A stretch of DNA of 28,265 nt. Origin: a virus. The DNA lies in IMG/VR virus record IMGVR_UViG_3300032293_000065, positions 1-28,265 of that record. The stretch is one strand, 5' to 3'. The notes beneath the pieces are model-generated. The model was not told the DNA's origin and searched no databases. It saw nothing but the letters and a program-made list of their open reading frames with translations. Shown here piece after piece: positions 17,746 through 24,238 of the stretch (its first letter is position 1; every line of letters begins with the position of its first letter). A program made the translations under genes and the position numbers.

Positions 17746-18000
17746 CTATTTTATTTTCTTAATGGCTTCGCTATCAAAGTCCGATTTGGCTTTTAGGTAA
17801 GACAAGCTATTTAAGAAGTGTATTATTTTAAGCTCGTAAGCATCTTGTAAAGGTATGGCTTCGTACTCCGATACTATTTTAGCACAGTATTGCCATCCAA
17901 AGTATTCCATAAAATTGCTGCCACCTTTTGTGCCTTGTCCATCGGAATACCCCCCTCTAACAGGCTCTTCTCCAAAAAGTCCTGAGTAATTGGCATCCAA
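17746..18000 (-). CDS. -1 frame extension of tail assembly chaperone (gpGT-like)
   Basis: This frame is open from above 18000 to a stop at 17746 and overlaps the 208-residue gene by 127 bases. A -1 slip at GGGGGGT (17949-17955) would join residue 184 of the upstream product to the 67 residues from Tyr18 (YSDGQGTKGG) onwards, giving a 251-residue fusion. The extension contains EYFGWQYCAKIVSEYEAI and a helical, Lys-rich end. Long-tailed phages commonly make such a longer chaperone by programmed frameshifting. An independent start at the ATG encoding MEYFGW (17910) is the alternative. Confidence 0.6.
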   Translation of the reverse strand: MDANYSGLFGEEPVRGGYSDGQGTKGGSNFMEYFGWQYCAKIVSEYEAIPLQDAYELKIIHFLNSLSYLKAKSDFDSEAIKKIK

Positions 18001-18500
18001 TCGTTGAATACTTGATAAAAAAAAACAACCGAATAATAAACCTCTTTGAAATTGGCAAATAAAAAGTCGTTAGCATACTCTTGGTGCTTGTCAGAATCGT
18101 AAGGTAAGTCCACAAATTTAAGCCACTTCCTTTCTTGTGGTATGGTTACCGATGCAGCTACCTTATGTAAGTTTGGTATTAAGTCCTTACAGAAGTACTT
18201 GCTCTCTATATACCTTGCTGCGTTAATGTCTTTTGCATCTTGGATAAACCTATAATATTTTCCATTGGCTTTTACCCTTTGGATAGGTGTACCCTCGTAG
18301 TTGTCTTTAAGGAATATAATATCCGACCTGTATTTGTTTAACTTGTCTTTAGATAAGTTAAGCACTTGGTTATCCGTTAGGCTATTTACTATGCCTACTA
18401 ACTTACACTCTAAGTCAAACTCCGACATATCTTCCGGTGGGTTTGTCATTAAAGGGTGCATTTGTTGGTACTGCCATACCGATATTTTATTCCAACTCAT
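17874..18500 (-). CDS. Putative tail assembly chaperone (gpG-like)
   Basis: The 208-residue product starts MSWNKISVWQYQQMHPLM, followed by PPEDMSEFDLECKLVGIV and VLNLSKDKLNKYRSDI. This early pattern (xWQYQ, an acidic stretch, then a helical segment) is like tail chaperones of Bacteroidota phages, which coat the tape measure protein before the tube polymerises. Its 3' part overlaps a second frame and contains a slippery G6T run in the correct phase, so a longer -1 frameshift product is expected. The start overlaps the stop of the preceding tiny gene (ATGA). Unlike the usual order, three large tail genes separate it from the tape measure gene. Confidence 0.65.
   Translation of the reverse strand: MSWNKISVWQYQQMHPLMTNPPEDMSEFDLECKLVGIVNSLTDNQVLNLSKDKLNKYRSDIIFLKDNYEGTPIQRVKANGKYYRFIQDAKDINAARYIESKYFCKDLIPNLHKVAASVTIPQERKWLKFVDLPYDSDKHQEYANDFLFANFKEVYYSVVFFYQVFNDWMPITQDFLEKSLLEGGIPMDKAQKVAAILWNTLDGNTVLK
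17949..17955 (-). promoter_or_regulatory. Slippery heptamer for programmed -1 frameshift
   Basis: The minus strand reads G GGG GGT with the zero-frame codons GGG and GGT, fitting the X XXY YYZ rule. After a -1 slip both tRNAs can re-pair and reading goes on as TAT TCC GAT in the extension frame. A T9 run at 18017-18025 (zero frame GTT TTT TTT TAT) is an alternative slip site into the same open frame. Confidence 0.6.
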
Positions 18501-18589
18501 TTTCTTAGTTTTAACATTATCTCATAAGCAAGATGCCCACCTATGTAAGCTAACGCTGCCAAAGGTAAGCAAATTGCAAAGAAGTACAA
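18497..18589 (-). CDS. Tiny membrane protein
   Basis: A 30-residue ORF with a TTG start (18589) encodes a hydrophobic segment (YFFAICLPLAALAYIGGHLA) followed by a basic end (KLRK). It fills the gap between the 154-residue gene and the chaperone-like gene; its stop overlaps the next ATG (ATGA), which argues for coupled translation. The lack of an ATG is the weak point. It resembles two other tiny membrane-protein ORFs nearby. Confidence 0.45.
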   Translation of the reverse strand: MYFFAICLPLAALAYIGGHLAYEIMLKLRK

Positions 18590-18597
18590 TATTTTAA

Positions 18598-19062
18598 TTA
18601 TTTTAATGATACGGCTACACTTGTTGTGCTACTCTTAGCAGGTGGGTAAACTCTTGTAACCTCGCCAGTAACTCCGTTAATAATATCAAGTCCTTGATGC
18701 GGAACTTTTTTAAGGAACTCTTCCATATCCTTTTTGGCTTTAGCTGCGCTATTGTATTCGTTCATTATCTCATCGTATGCAGGACTTTCACATTTGCTAA
18801 AGTCATACTTAACCCCTACTTCTCTAATGTTAAACTTTGCTCTCATATATTCAAAGTCCTTGCCATTTAATACGGCTGCTTGTAATACGGCATCTTTGTA
18901 ATCCTTATTTGCCTTTAGGGTTTCAAGCATATCCTCTAAGGCTTTAACCTGAAGATGTGTTTTTAACGGGTCAAGTTCCCCTGCGTTTAAGCGTTCAATT
19001 AATTGGTAGGTAAACTCAGTCCTTTGTTCTTTTGTTGTTTCAAATATTTGTTGAAGTTCCAT
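18598..19062 (-). CDS. Phage protein of unknown function between terminase and tail chaperone
   Basis: The 154-residue product (start MELQQIFETTKEQ, ATG one base after the upstream stop, TAAAATG) is mainly helical and charged. It contains KTHLQVKALEDMLETLKANK, a central EYMRAKFNIREVGVKYDFSKC and a C-terminal segment with PHQGLDIINGVTGEVTRV. No membrane or enzyme motif is seen. The frame is open for 15 more codons upstream, but that would overlap the previous gene. Position just before the tail chaperone suggests a tail or head assembly function. Confidence 0.65.
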   Translation of the reverse strand: MELQQIFETTKEQRTEFTYQLIERLNAGELDPLKTHLQVKALEDMLETLKANKDYKDAVLQAAVLNGKDFEYMRAKFNIREVGVKYDFSKCESPAYDEIMNEYNSAAKAKKDMEEFLKKVPHQGLDIINGVTGEVTRVYPPAKSSTTSVAVSLK

Positions 19063-19063
19063 T

Positions 19064-19276
19064 TTATATTGTTTCGGGTTTGTAATTCTCAATGTCAAAA
19101 AAGCCAATTTCTGACTTATGTTCTGGTCTTCTTAATCTACGCTTAGAAGGTTCGTAACCCTTCTCGGTGCAGTATGTAAGTATCTCCAGATAGGTCGCAT
19201 CAATGTTAGTCATCATTATACTAATCGGCTCACTTGCGTAATATTTGTCTATGTAATCTTTTGTTGTTTGGTTCAT
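19064..19276 (-). CDS. Small hypothetical protein
   Basis: The 70-residue product starts MNQTTKDYIDKYYASE, has a hydrophobic but not membrane-spanning centre (ISIMMTNIDATYLEIL), and then a basic patch KGYEPSKRRLRRPEHK. It may bind nucleic acid, but nothing more can be said. A TTG seven codons upstream also keeps the frame open; the ATG is preferred. It overlaps the preceding tiny membrane gene by 47 bases in another frame. Confidence 0.55.
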   Translation of the reverse strand: MNQTTKDYIDKYYASEPISIMMTNIDATYLEILTYCTEKGYEPSKRRLRRPEHKSEIGFFDIENYKPETI

Positions 19277-19355
19277 TATGTTTAATTGTGTAGTCAAATA
19301 ATGCTGCCATTACAAAACCTGTTGCAATTAGCAGAAGGCAAATAGCGTAAATCAT
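19230..19355 (-). CDS. Tiny membrane protein
   Basis: A 41-residue ORF encodes a hydrophobic segment near the N-terminus (IYAICLLLIATGFVMAALF) followed by a basic tail (NNKRLHRQILRK). The ATG overlaps the stop of the preceding ORF (ATGA), a sign of coupled translation. The layout, one membrane span then a basic end, recurs in neighbouring tiny ORFs. Function unknown; interference with host membranes or early lysis control are only guesses. Confidence 0.5.
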   Translation of the reverse strand: MIYAICLLLIATGFVMAALFDYTIKHNEPNNKRLHRQILRK

Positions 19356-19438
19356 TTTGAGTAGATGTCTTGTAATTGTCCAATAAGGTAACAAGCTGCT
19401 AAAAATACGGCTAAAAGTTGTGCGGTTTCTTTTTTCAT
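19352..19438 (-). CDS. Tiny membrane protein behind strong promoter
   Basis: A 28-residue ORF starts MKKETAQLLAVFLAACYLIG and ends YSK. It begins with a charged tip and has a hydrophobic centre. The start lies 28 bases after a near-perfect TAnnTTTG promoter and is preceded by an A-rich leader (CAAAACACAAACACA), good for translation in Bacteroidota. Its stop overlaps the next ATG (ATGA). The frame is open further upstream into the terminase gene, but the promoter makes the internal ATG the likely start. Confidence 0.55.
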   Translation of the reverse strand: MKKETAQLLAVFLAACYLIGQLQDIYSK

Positions 19439-19466
19439 TGTGTTTGTGTTTTGATTAAATAATAAC

Positions 19467-19497
19467 CAAATATACAAGTTTTTCACAATCCACCAAA
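19467..19497 (-). promoter_or_regulatory. Strong Bacteroidota-type promoter after terminase
   Basis: On the minus strand TTTG (19494-19497) is followed after exactly 19 bases by TATATTTG (19467-19474), a full match to the sigma-A consensus TTTG / TAnnTTTG. Transcription should begin near 19460 and serve the small genes and the tail operon downstream. Confidence 0.8.
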
Positions 19498-19532
19498 TAT
19501 TTCTTAAATTTATTTTTGTAACCTTGTTGCAA

Positions 19533-20681
19533 TTATAGGAAGGCATACCTACCCGTTCCACGTTTAAGGCTGAAGTTCTGCCAAGCCAAAGCCAAAGCCA
19601 TTACGGCATCATCGTGAAAGCCTGAAGGTGCTGAGTACTTAACCCCCGTTGCCGTGTACATATATTCAAATACTTCAAGTTCCTGGCTTATTATCCCTTC
19701 AGGATAGCCAATCTTACCTTGATGTATAGCAGCTTGTAAGCCTTCCATTAGTTGTTGTTTACTTGAACTTGTAAACTTTAAGCCTTGTATCATTACCCCT
19801 TCTCTTTGTAGGTCTTCAAGTATCGGGTCGCCAACCCCCGTAGAATCGACAAGGATAGGGCATTTAGGCAGCCTAAGGATATTTTGCTTGGTATTGTGCC
19901 AATCCATTTGAAAGCGGTCAAAATAAGCCACATTCCCATCTTCGTCTAAACCTACGATAACTGTCCAATCGACCGACTTTGCAAGGTCAATCCCATAAGC
20001 TACAATCGGCATTGTTGTTACTGGGTGTAAGCACTTGCGTATATGTTGGCTTCCAAAAGGGTTTGCTGCGTTCTCAGCCGGGTTTGCCATATACTCTTGC
20101 TCAAACACAACCTCTGGGAGTTGTCTACGGGCATCGTCTATCTCTTGTGGGTCAATGTAAGGGTTATCGTATGTAGTAAACTTAAAGCTTTGCCAATCGG
20201 GTTCGGCTTTGCTAAACAAACTAAAGAAGTAGTTTTTGCCTTTAGGGGTGCTTAAGAATATAGCCTTGCCCTTGTAGTCCGTTAAGGTAGGTCTTATCGA
20301 GTTGAGCCACCCATCTTCAAGGTTAGGTATAAAGGAAGCCTCGTCTACTATTACCAGGTTAAACTTGCGCCCTCTTAAGTTGTCCAAGCGTTCGCCCGTA
20401 AAGAACTCGACCTTGCCACCATTCGGGAAGCTAATGTTTAAGTCCGATTTGTTATTTGGAAATGGAAGGCTATTGCATAGCTTCTCAAAGAATACCTTTG
20501 CCAATTTATAGGTAGGGGTTATGTAAGCAACCTGACCGCCTTTGATTGCGGTTGTAATGCATTTAATCTGGCTTAGTTCCGATTTCCCAAACCTTCTACC
20601 GCACATAACAACAATGTACCTGGCTTCGCAGTCAAGTATCTTCTTTTGATTTATATGTCCGTTAGGTAGTTCTATCCGCAT
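19533..20681 (-). CDS. Terminase large subunit
   Basis: The 382-residue ATPase-nuclease packages DNA into the prohead. Walker A is GRRFGKS (28-34) and Walker B LVIVDE (109-114); a coupling-type segment LSTPKGKNYFF follows at 143-153. The nuclease domain shows Asp232 in YGIDLAKSVDW, an Asp in VDSTGVGD (near 280) and HDD (356-358) in the last acidic motif. It is shorter than many large terminases (450-550) but all key motifs are present. It starts inside the stop of the small-subunit gene (TAATG), and the next promoter lies just after its end. Confidence 0.95.
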   Translation of the reverse strand: MRIELPNGHINQKKILDCEARYIVVMCGRRFGKSELSQIKCITTAIKGGQVAYITPTYKLAKVFFEKLCNSLPFPNNKSDLNISFPNGGKVEFFTGERLDNLRGRKFNLVIVDEASFIPNLEDGWLNSIRPTLTDYKGKAIFLSTPKGKNYFFSLFSKAEPDWQSFKFTTYDNPYIDPQEIDDARRQLPEVVFEQEYMANPAENAANPFGSQHIRKCLHPVTTMPIVAYGIDLAKSVDWTVIVGLDEDGNVAYFDRFQMDWHNTKQNILRLPKCPILVDSTGVGDPILEDLQREGVMIQGLKFTSSSKQQLMEGLQAAIHQGKIGYPEGIISQELEVFEYMYTATGVKYSAPSGFHDDAVMALALAWQNFSLKRGTGRYAFL

Positions 20682-21040
20682 TAAAGAATTGTCTTGCCGT
20701 CTACAAATACTATCTCTATTCTATTATCTGTTTGGATATCCATTTGTTCTTTAGGCTTACCATAAACACGGGTAAGTAAAGTTTCTAAACTATAAAGGCT
20801 GCCCTTCTCCAAGCTCTTACGCATAGCTGCTGCTATCGTCTTTTCAAGTATTGTTGCCTTCGGGTTATCCCATACTGTTTTGAGTTCCTCTAAGTCCATT
20901 GACATCATAGCCTGAATGGTGTCGTTTATCTCCGCAAGTTTATATCCCTGCTCTTTAAGTAGGCTTACATACTTCCTGGGTCTGCCGTTTGGGTTTCCTG
21001 ATTGTCCTGGTTTGAAAGGTATTAAGTGTTCTTTGCTCAT
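20681..21040 (-). CDS. Putative terminase small subunit (DUF5681-like)
   Basis: The 119-residue product has FKPGQSGNPNGRPR near the N-terminus (about 9-22), a DNA-binding-type motif typical of DUF5681 proteins next to large terminases. It is followed by helices (LLKEQGYKLAEINDTIQAM, then ILEKTIAAAMRKSLEKGS) and a C-terminal IEIVFVDGK. I chose the ATG at 21040 (MSKEHL), five bases after the methylase stop; a start 12 codons earlier would overlap the methylase. Immediate coupling with the large subunit supports a role in DNA recognition for packaging. Confidence 0.75.
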   Translation of the reverse strand: MSKEHLIPFKPGQSGNPNGRPRKYVSLLKEQGYKLAEINDTIQAMMSMDLEELKTVWDNPKATILEKTIAAAMRKSLEKGSLYSLETLLTRVYGKPKEQMDIQTDNRIEIVFVDGKTIL

Positions 21041-21044
21041 TCTG

Positions 21045-22196
21045 TTACGCTTCTGTTTTAACATAAGGTTGACCATTCCTTTTAACTTCTAATGTTGGGT
21101 CAAGTTTAATCATTCGGTCTATAATTGTTTGGCAGTAATTAGGACTCATTTCAACCATAAAACACTTCTTTTTAATTTCCTCACAAGCAACCATTGTAGA
21201 ACCTGAACCACCAAATCCGTCAAAAACATTATTACCTTTTGTATATTCTTGTAATAAATCTGCGCACAACTTTATTGGCTTTTGTGTAGGGTGTACTCTT
21301 TTACCATTTTCCCCTTCCTTAATCATTCCGTTCCAAATTTGTTTTTTTATTCTTACTGGACTATCAAAAGAAGTCCAAGCCATTTCCCCATCAGCAAAAT
21401 TATTGCTATTCATATCTCCCCTTTTATCCCATATTATCCAACAAGGTTTTGGTTCTAAAAAGTCGGTAAAATAGTTCCCACCCCATATTATATAATTTTC
21501 GAACCCTAATGATTGACAAGTATGATAAAACTCTTTTGCAGTTTCGGTTGTATCGTCTCCAATTATTTCTGCATAAACTCCATTTTTTGCTAAATTATCT
21601 CCACCTACTTTACCATTTTTACCTACTACCTTAATCCCGTAAGGTGGGTCTGTAAAAACCATATCTGCCTTTTGCCCGTTCATTAAATTAGCTACTTGGT
21701 CGCTATCCGTACTATCTCCACAAAGCAATCGGTGTTCCCCTATCTCAAATAAATCTCCTAATACTATATCGGTTTCAATTCCTCCGTCTGGAACTGCAAA
21801 GTCATCTTCCTCTGCTTCTATAACTTCTGCATCAAAGCCAGGTATGTCTAATCCCCAATCTTGTAATTGATCTGCATCCCAATTATTAGCTAAGTCGTTC
21901 CAATCCCACTCTCCATAACCGACGTTGTCTTTAACTATAAACTCCTTTTGTTGTTGCTCTGTTAATTCACTTGCTTTAATAATTGGTATCTCTTTAAGTC
22001 CTGCTTCCTTACAAGCCTTTAATCTCATATTGCCACCAAGTACAACCATATCGTCATTAACTACAATAGGTCTAAGGTTTAGCATTTGTGGGAACTCGTT
22101 AATTGACTTTACGAGCTTTGCAAACTTATCGTCTTTAATTATTCTGGGGTTGTTAGGGTTTGCTTTTACTGTGTTGATTGGTACGTTTTGTATCAT
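21045..22196 (-). CDS. ParB-like domain / DNA methyltransferase fusion
   Basis: The 383-residue product starts with a ParB/Srx-like domain (about 1-110; VKANPNNPR, then VVLGGNMRLKACKEAGL). It continues with an amino-methyltransferase domain with DPPY at 183-186 (in FTDPPYGIKV) and FDGFGGSGST at 325-334. The order DPPY before FxGxG, with HPTQKP at 302-307, marks a beta-class N6-adenine or N4-cytosine methylase. No cognate restriction gene is visible, so it is an orphan methylase, probably protecting phage DNA or marking it for packaging or expression. It overlaps the upstream gene by four bases (ATGA). Confidence 0.9.
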   Translation of the reverse strand: MIQNVPINTVKANPNNPRIIKDDKFAKLVKSINEFPQMLNLRPIVVNDDMVVLGGNMRLKACKEAGLKEIPIIKASELTEQQQKEFIVKDNVGYGEWDWNDLANNWDADQLQDWGLDIPGFDAEVIEAEEDDFAVPDGGIETDIVLGDLFEIGEHRLLCGDSTDSDQVANLMNGQKADMVFTDPPYGIKVVGKNGKVGGDNLAKNGVYAEIIGDDTTETAKEFYHTCQSLGFENYIIWGGNYFTDFLEPKPCWIIWDKRGDMNSNNFADGEMAWTSFDSPVRIKKQIWNGMIKEGENGKRVHPTQKPIKLCADLLQEYTKGNNVFDGFGGSGSTMVACEEIKKKCFMVEMSPNYCQTIIDRMIKLDPTLEVKRNGQPYVKTEA

Positions 22197-22414
22197 AGTA
22201 TGCCGTTTATTATATCGTTTGCTTCGTCTATTGCATTCTGTTGTTCAATGAAAGTGTCAACGTCTGCTATGTGCTTATTGATTAAAGTTTCTGCCATCGC
22301 ATAGGTGTAGTTACCGATTGTGGTCATATCGTCTCCATTTTTACCTGTCTTACATACCGCAAGGAAGTAAGCTTTGTTTGTTAATAAATACCATATAGCC
22401 CATAACTTTCTCAT
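22193..22414 (-). CDS. Small hypothetical protein
   Basis: The 73-residue product starts MRKLWAIWYLLTNKAYFLAV, a stretch that is hydrophobic but interrupted, then CKTGKNGDDMTTIGNYTYAM and a helical acidic end. The gene overlaps its neighbours on both sides by four bases (ATGA), so it is part of a tightly coupled cluster. I do not recognise the family. Confidence 0.65.
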   Translation of the reverse strand: MRKLWAIWYLLTNKAYFLAVCKTGKNGDDMTTIGNYTYAMAETLINKHIADVDTFIEQQNAIDEANDIINGIL

Positions 22415-22533
22415 CTGCCTTGACCTCTATAAGATTTTTCTCTGGGCGTGTGCTTATTAAAGGACTTCTTTGCAGAGCCTCGTTTTCTTTTCCCAAAGCT
22501 AATTTTGTTCTTATTCTCGTTACCCTTTGCCAT
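22411..22533 (-). CDS. Small basic protein, 40 residues
   Basis: The ORF starts MAKGNENKNKISFGKRKRGS and ends REKSYRGQGR. About a third of its residues are Lys or Arg and it has no hydrophobic core. It overlaps the HNH gene by 14 bases and the next gene by ATGA. The SFGKRKRG ... KSFNKHTPREKSYRGQGR pattern looks familiar from small proteins near packaging genes in related phages, but I cannot name it. It may bind nucleic acid. Confidence 0.6.
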   Translation of the reverse strand: MAKGNENKNKISFGKRKRGSAKKSFNKHTPREKSYRGQGR

Positions 22534-22774
22534 AATTCTTTGCGTGTATATCTTTTAAAAACTCTTTATATTGTTTCTTGTCTCCGTATTCTATATGGCA
22601 CTTTCTACAAAGTCCCATCAAATTGGCAATCGTGTCTTTGTCTTTGCTGCCACCCATTCCCCTCGCCTCAATATGATGTATGTCTACCGCTTGTGAGCCA
22701 CACACTTCGCAAGGAATGAAGTCCGTTTTTTTATACCCCATTCCCTGCAAATATATTTGTGTGTGTTTCTGCAT
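22520..22774 (-). CDS. HNH endonuclease
   Basis: The 84-residue protein shows the compact HNH layout: CEVCG at about 22-26, DIHHIEARGMGG with the paired His, an Asn in ANLMGLC, and CRKCH. The two CxxC pairs bind a structural zinc and the His/Asn residues form the nicking site. HNH proteins close to terminase genes are often part of cos-type packaging machinery. Homing-type activity is the other possibility. Its ATG lies within one arm of an inverted repeat, which could influence its translation. Confidence 0.85.
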   Translation of the reverse strand: MQKHTQIYLQGMGYKKTDFIPCEVCGSQAVDIHHIEARGMGGSKDKDTIANLMGLCRKCHIEYGDKKQYKEFLKDIHAKNYGKG

Positions 22775-22827
22775 AGTTTCCCCATTAAATTTTCCGTTGA
22801 TTAATAATTAAAAAATTTAACTATGCA
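22770..22827. repeat. Inverted repeat enclosing HNH start codon
   Basis: TGCATAGTT (22770-22778) and AACTATGCA (22819-22827) are perfect 9-bp complements 40 bases apart. On the minus strand the distal arm contains the HNH ATG. A shorter AT pairing inside (AAATTTT with AAAATTT) may extend the stem with a bulge. Confidence 0.5.
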
Positions 22828-22829
22828 AA

Positions 22830-23252
22830 TTATTTATTGTCTATTTCTTTTAGTTTGTTAATCGCCCATTCTACACCAGAAGTTCCGCCCCAAGCGTCCC
22901 ACATTAAACCGCCACAACCTTCACTATAAGGCACATCTTTATGTTGTTGGTGTCTTTTAAACGAAGCCATACGAGCAATCGTATCTCTACTAATCGGTTC
23001 ACGATTTGCCAACTGTCTTGCCCTTGCCTTACCAGTTGCTTCTCCGCACGAACCCCAACCATTTTTCTCAGCCCATTCTATTGCCCTCTTTGCGTTGTTA
23101 GTTGCTGACTCAGGATAATCGGTATAGCTATCTGCAAACTTGCCACCTGCAAGAATAGCCTTCCAAACTTGGTTAGCCTTCTCTTCGGTATCGTAAACGC
23201 AACCGCCGTTACCTATTCTATATTTCCCGTTTGAGCATTTTATTACTGGCAT
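22830..23252 (-). CDS. Small conserved phage protein of unknown function
   Basis: The 140-residue protein begins MPVIKCSNGKYRIGNGGCVY, followed by EEKANQVWKAILAGGKF. After a linker comes a distinct domain (about 48-140) with NAKRAIEWAEKNGWGSCG, TGKARARQLANREPISRD and FKRHQQHKDVPYSEGCGG. I have the impression that this C-terminal domain also occurs fused to phage head proteins and proteases, suggesting a virion or packaging role, but no activity is known to me. It overlaps the upstream glycosyltransferase gene by ten bases. Confidence 0.65.
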   Translation of the reverse strand: MPVIKCSNGKYRIGNGGCVYDTEEKANQVWKAILAGGKFADSYTDYPESATNNAKRAIEWAEKNGWGSCGEATGKARARQLANREPISRDTIARMASFKRHQQHKDVPYSEGCGGLMWDAWGGTSGVEWAINKLKEIDNK

Positions 23253-24238
23253 AGTTTACTATAAATATACTTTCGGTCTAAATTTATCTCGTCAAAGTTA
23301 TACTTCTTTTGGCAGAACTCAAACAACTTCTGTCCGCTTTCCTTTCGCATATCCGCATCGCTCACTAAATCTTTGATGTGTTTGTACCAATCCTTCTGAC
23401 TTTTAACGTAGTGTACCGGCATATCTAAGTACGGATTGACATAGCTAACAATGGCAGGGTTCTTTTTAGAAGCCGTTTCTAATACTTTTAGATTGGACTT
23501 CATAGCGTTAAACTTGTTATCAACCAATGGAATAACTGAAATATCGCTATCCGTATAAGCACCCATATATTCCGTAACCTTTGCGTAATTATAAATCGTA
23601 GGGTTTAGCTTTAGTCCGCAAGTAAAGGCATCAATCATTTTATCCCATATAGGTTTCTCGCCGTCATTGTAACCTGCAATAACAGTTCTTATATTCATAC
23701 CTTGTAGCCTTTTGAACGGCTGCCTTAGTATTTCTAAATCTCTTTCGTGCGTTCCGCTACCGCTCCAAAATAATCTAACCTTGTAATCTTCGGTCTTGTT
23801 ATCCTGGAACTGCTCTTGCCCGTAGGGTAAAGCGTTTGGTAATATGTGAACGTTCTTATTAAATGGTGTTATCTCCCCTGCTAACCTTTCGTGTGTGCAG
23901 GTACAAAGGTCAGCAATATTTAAGTAATCGGTAATTTGTTTGCCTATGTTATTGTACTTATATCGGTAATACAATAAATGCGTTTCGCTAAGTTCCCAAT
24001 GGTCGTCATTATCGACTACTAACTTAAAGCCGTACTTAGTGCGCCAAGTGTCTATTTGCTTTGCATCTATCTCGTTAAGCATTCTATTCATTAACACAAT
24101 ATCCCAACCCTGCTCTAATAACTCGTCATTAAGTACATCTGTTATAAGTGCGTACTCCTTTTCTAAGTGTACTATCGGCATCATTATTCGGTGCAGTCCT
24201 ACACCTGAGTTGGCTGAAGTTATACAAAGTATTCGCAT
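23243..24238 (-). CDS. Glycosyltransferase, GT4/GT1-like
   Basis: The 331-residue protein has a Rossmann-type N-terminus (MRILCITSANSGVGLHRI) and a central strand KLVVDNDDHWE. Then VRLFWSGSGTHERDLEIL begins the second lobe, and the C-terminal donor-site region reads SDISVIPLVDN, then FNAMKSNLKVLETASKKNPA, then NPYLDMPVHY. This two-lobed GT-B pattern fits retaining glycosyltransferases that add sugars from nucleotide donors. It overlaps the GT2 gene by 19 bases. The substrate is unknown; virion, host envelope glycan or phage DNA are all possible. Confidence 0.75.
   Translation of the reverse strand: MRILCITSANSGVGLHRIMMPIVHLEKEYALITDVLNDELLEQGWDIVLMNRMLNEIDAKQIDTWRTKYGFKLVVDNDDHWELSETHLLYYRYKYNNIGKQITDYLNIADLCTCTHERLAGEITPFNKNVHILPNALPYGQEQFQDNKTEDYKVRLFWSGSGTHERDLEILRQPFKRLQGMNIRTVIAGYNDGEKPIWDKMIDAFTCGLKLNPTIYNYAKVTEYMGAYTDSDISVIPLVDNKFNAMKSNLKVLETASKKNPAIVSYVNPYLDMPVHYVKSQKDWYKHIKDLVSDADMRKESGQKLFEFCQKKYNFDEINLDRKYIYSKLCQ

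Noticed and set aside
19062-19107. 15-codon N-terminal extension of the 154-residue gene
   Set aside because: It overlaps the previous gene and has no ATG; the chosen ATG lies one base after the upstream stop.
19276-19297. Longer start (TTG) for the 70-residue gene
   Set aside because: An ATG seven codons downstream is available, and the extension only lengthens the overlap with the preceding small gene.
22748-22755. TATATTTG -7 box at the start of the HNH gene
   Set aside because: It lies after the start codon and has no TTG at 19-20 bases upstream. It fits codons for IYLQ.
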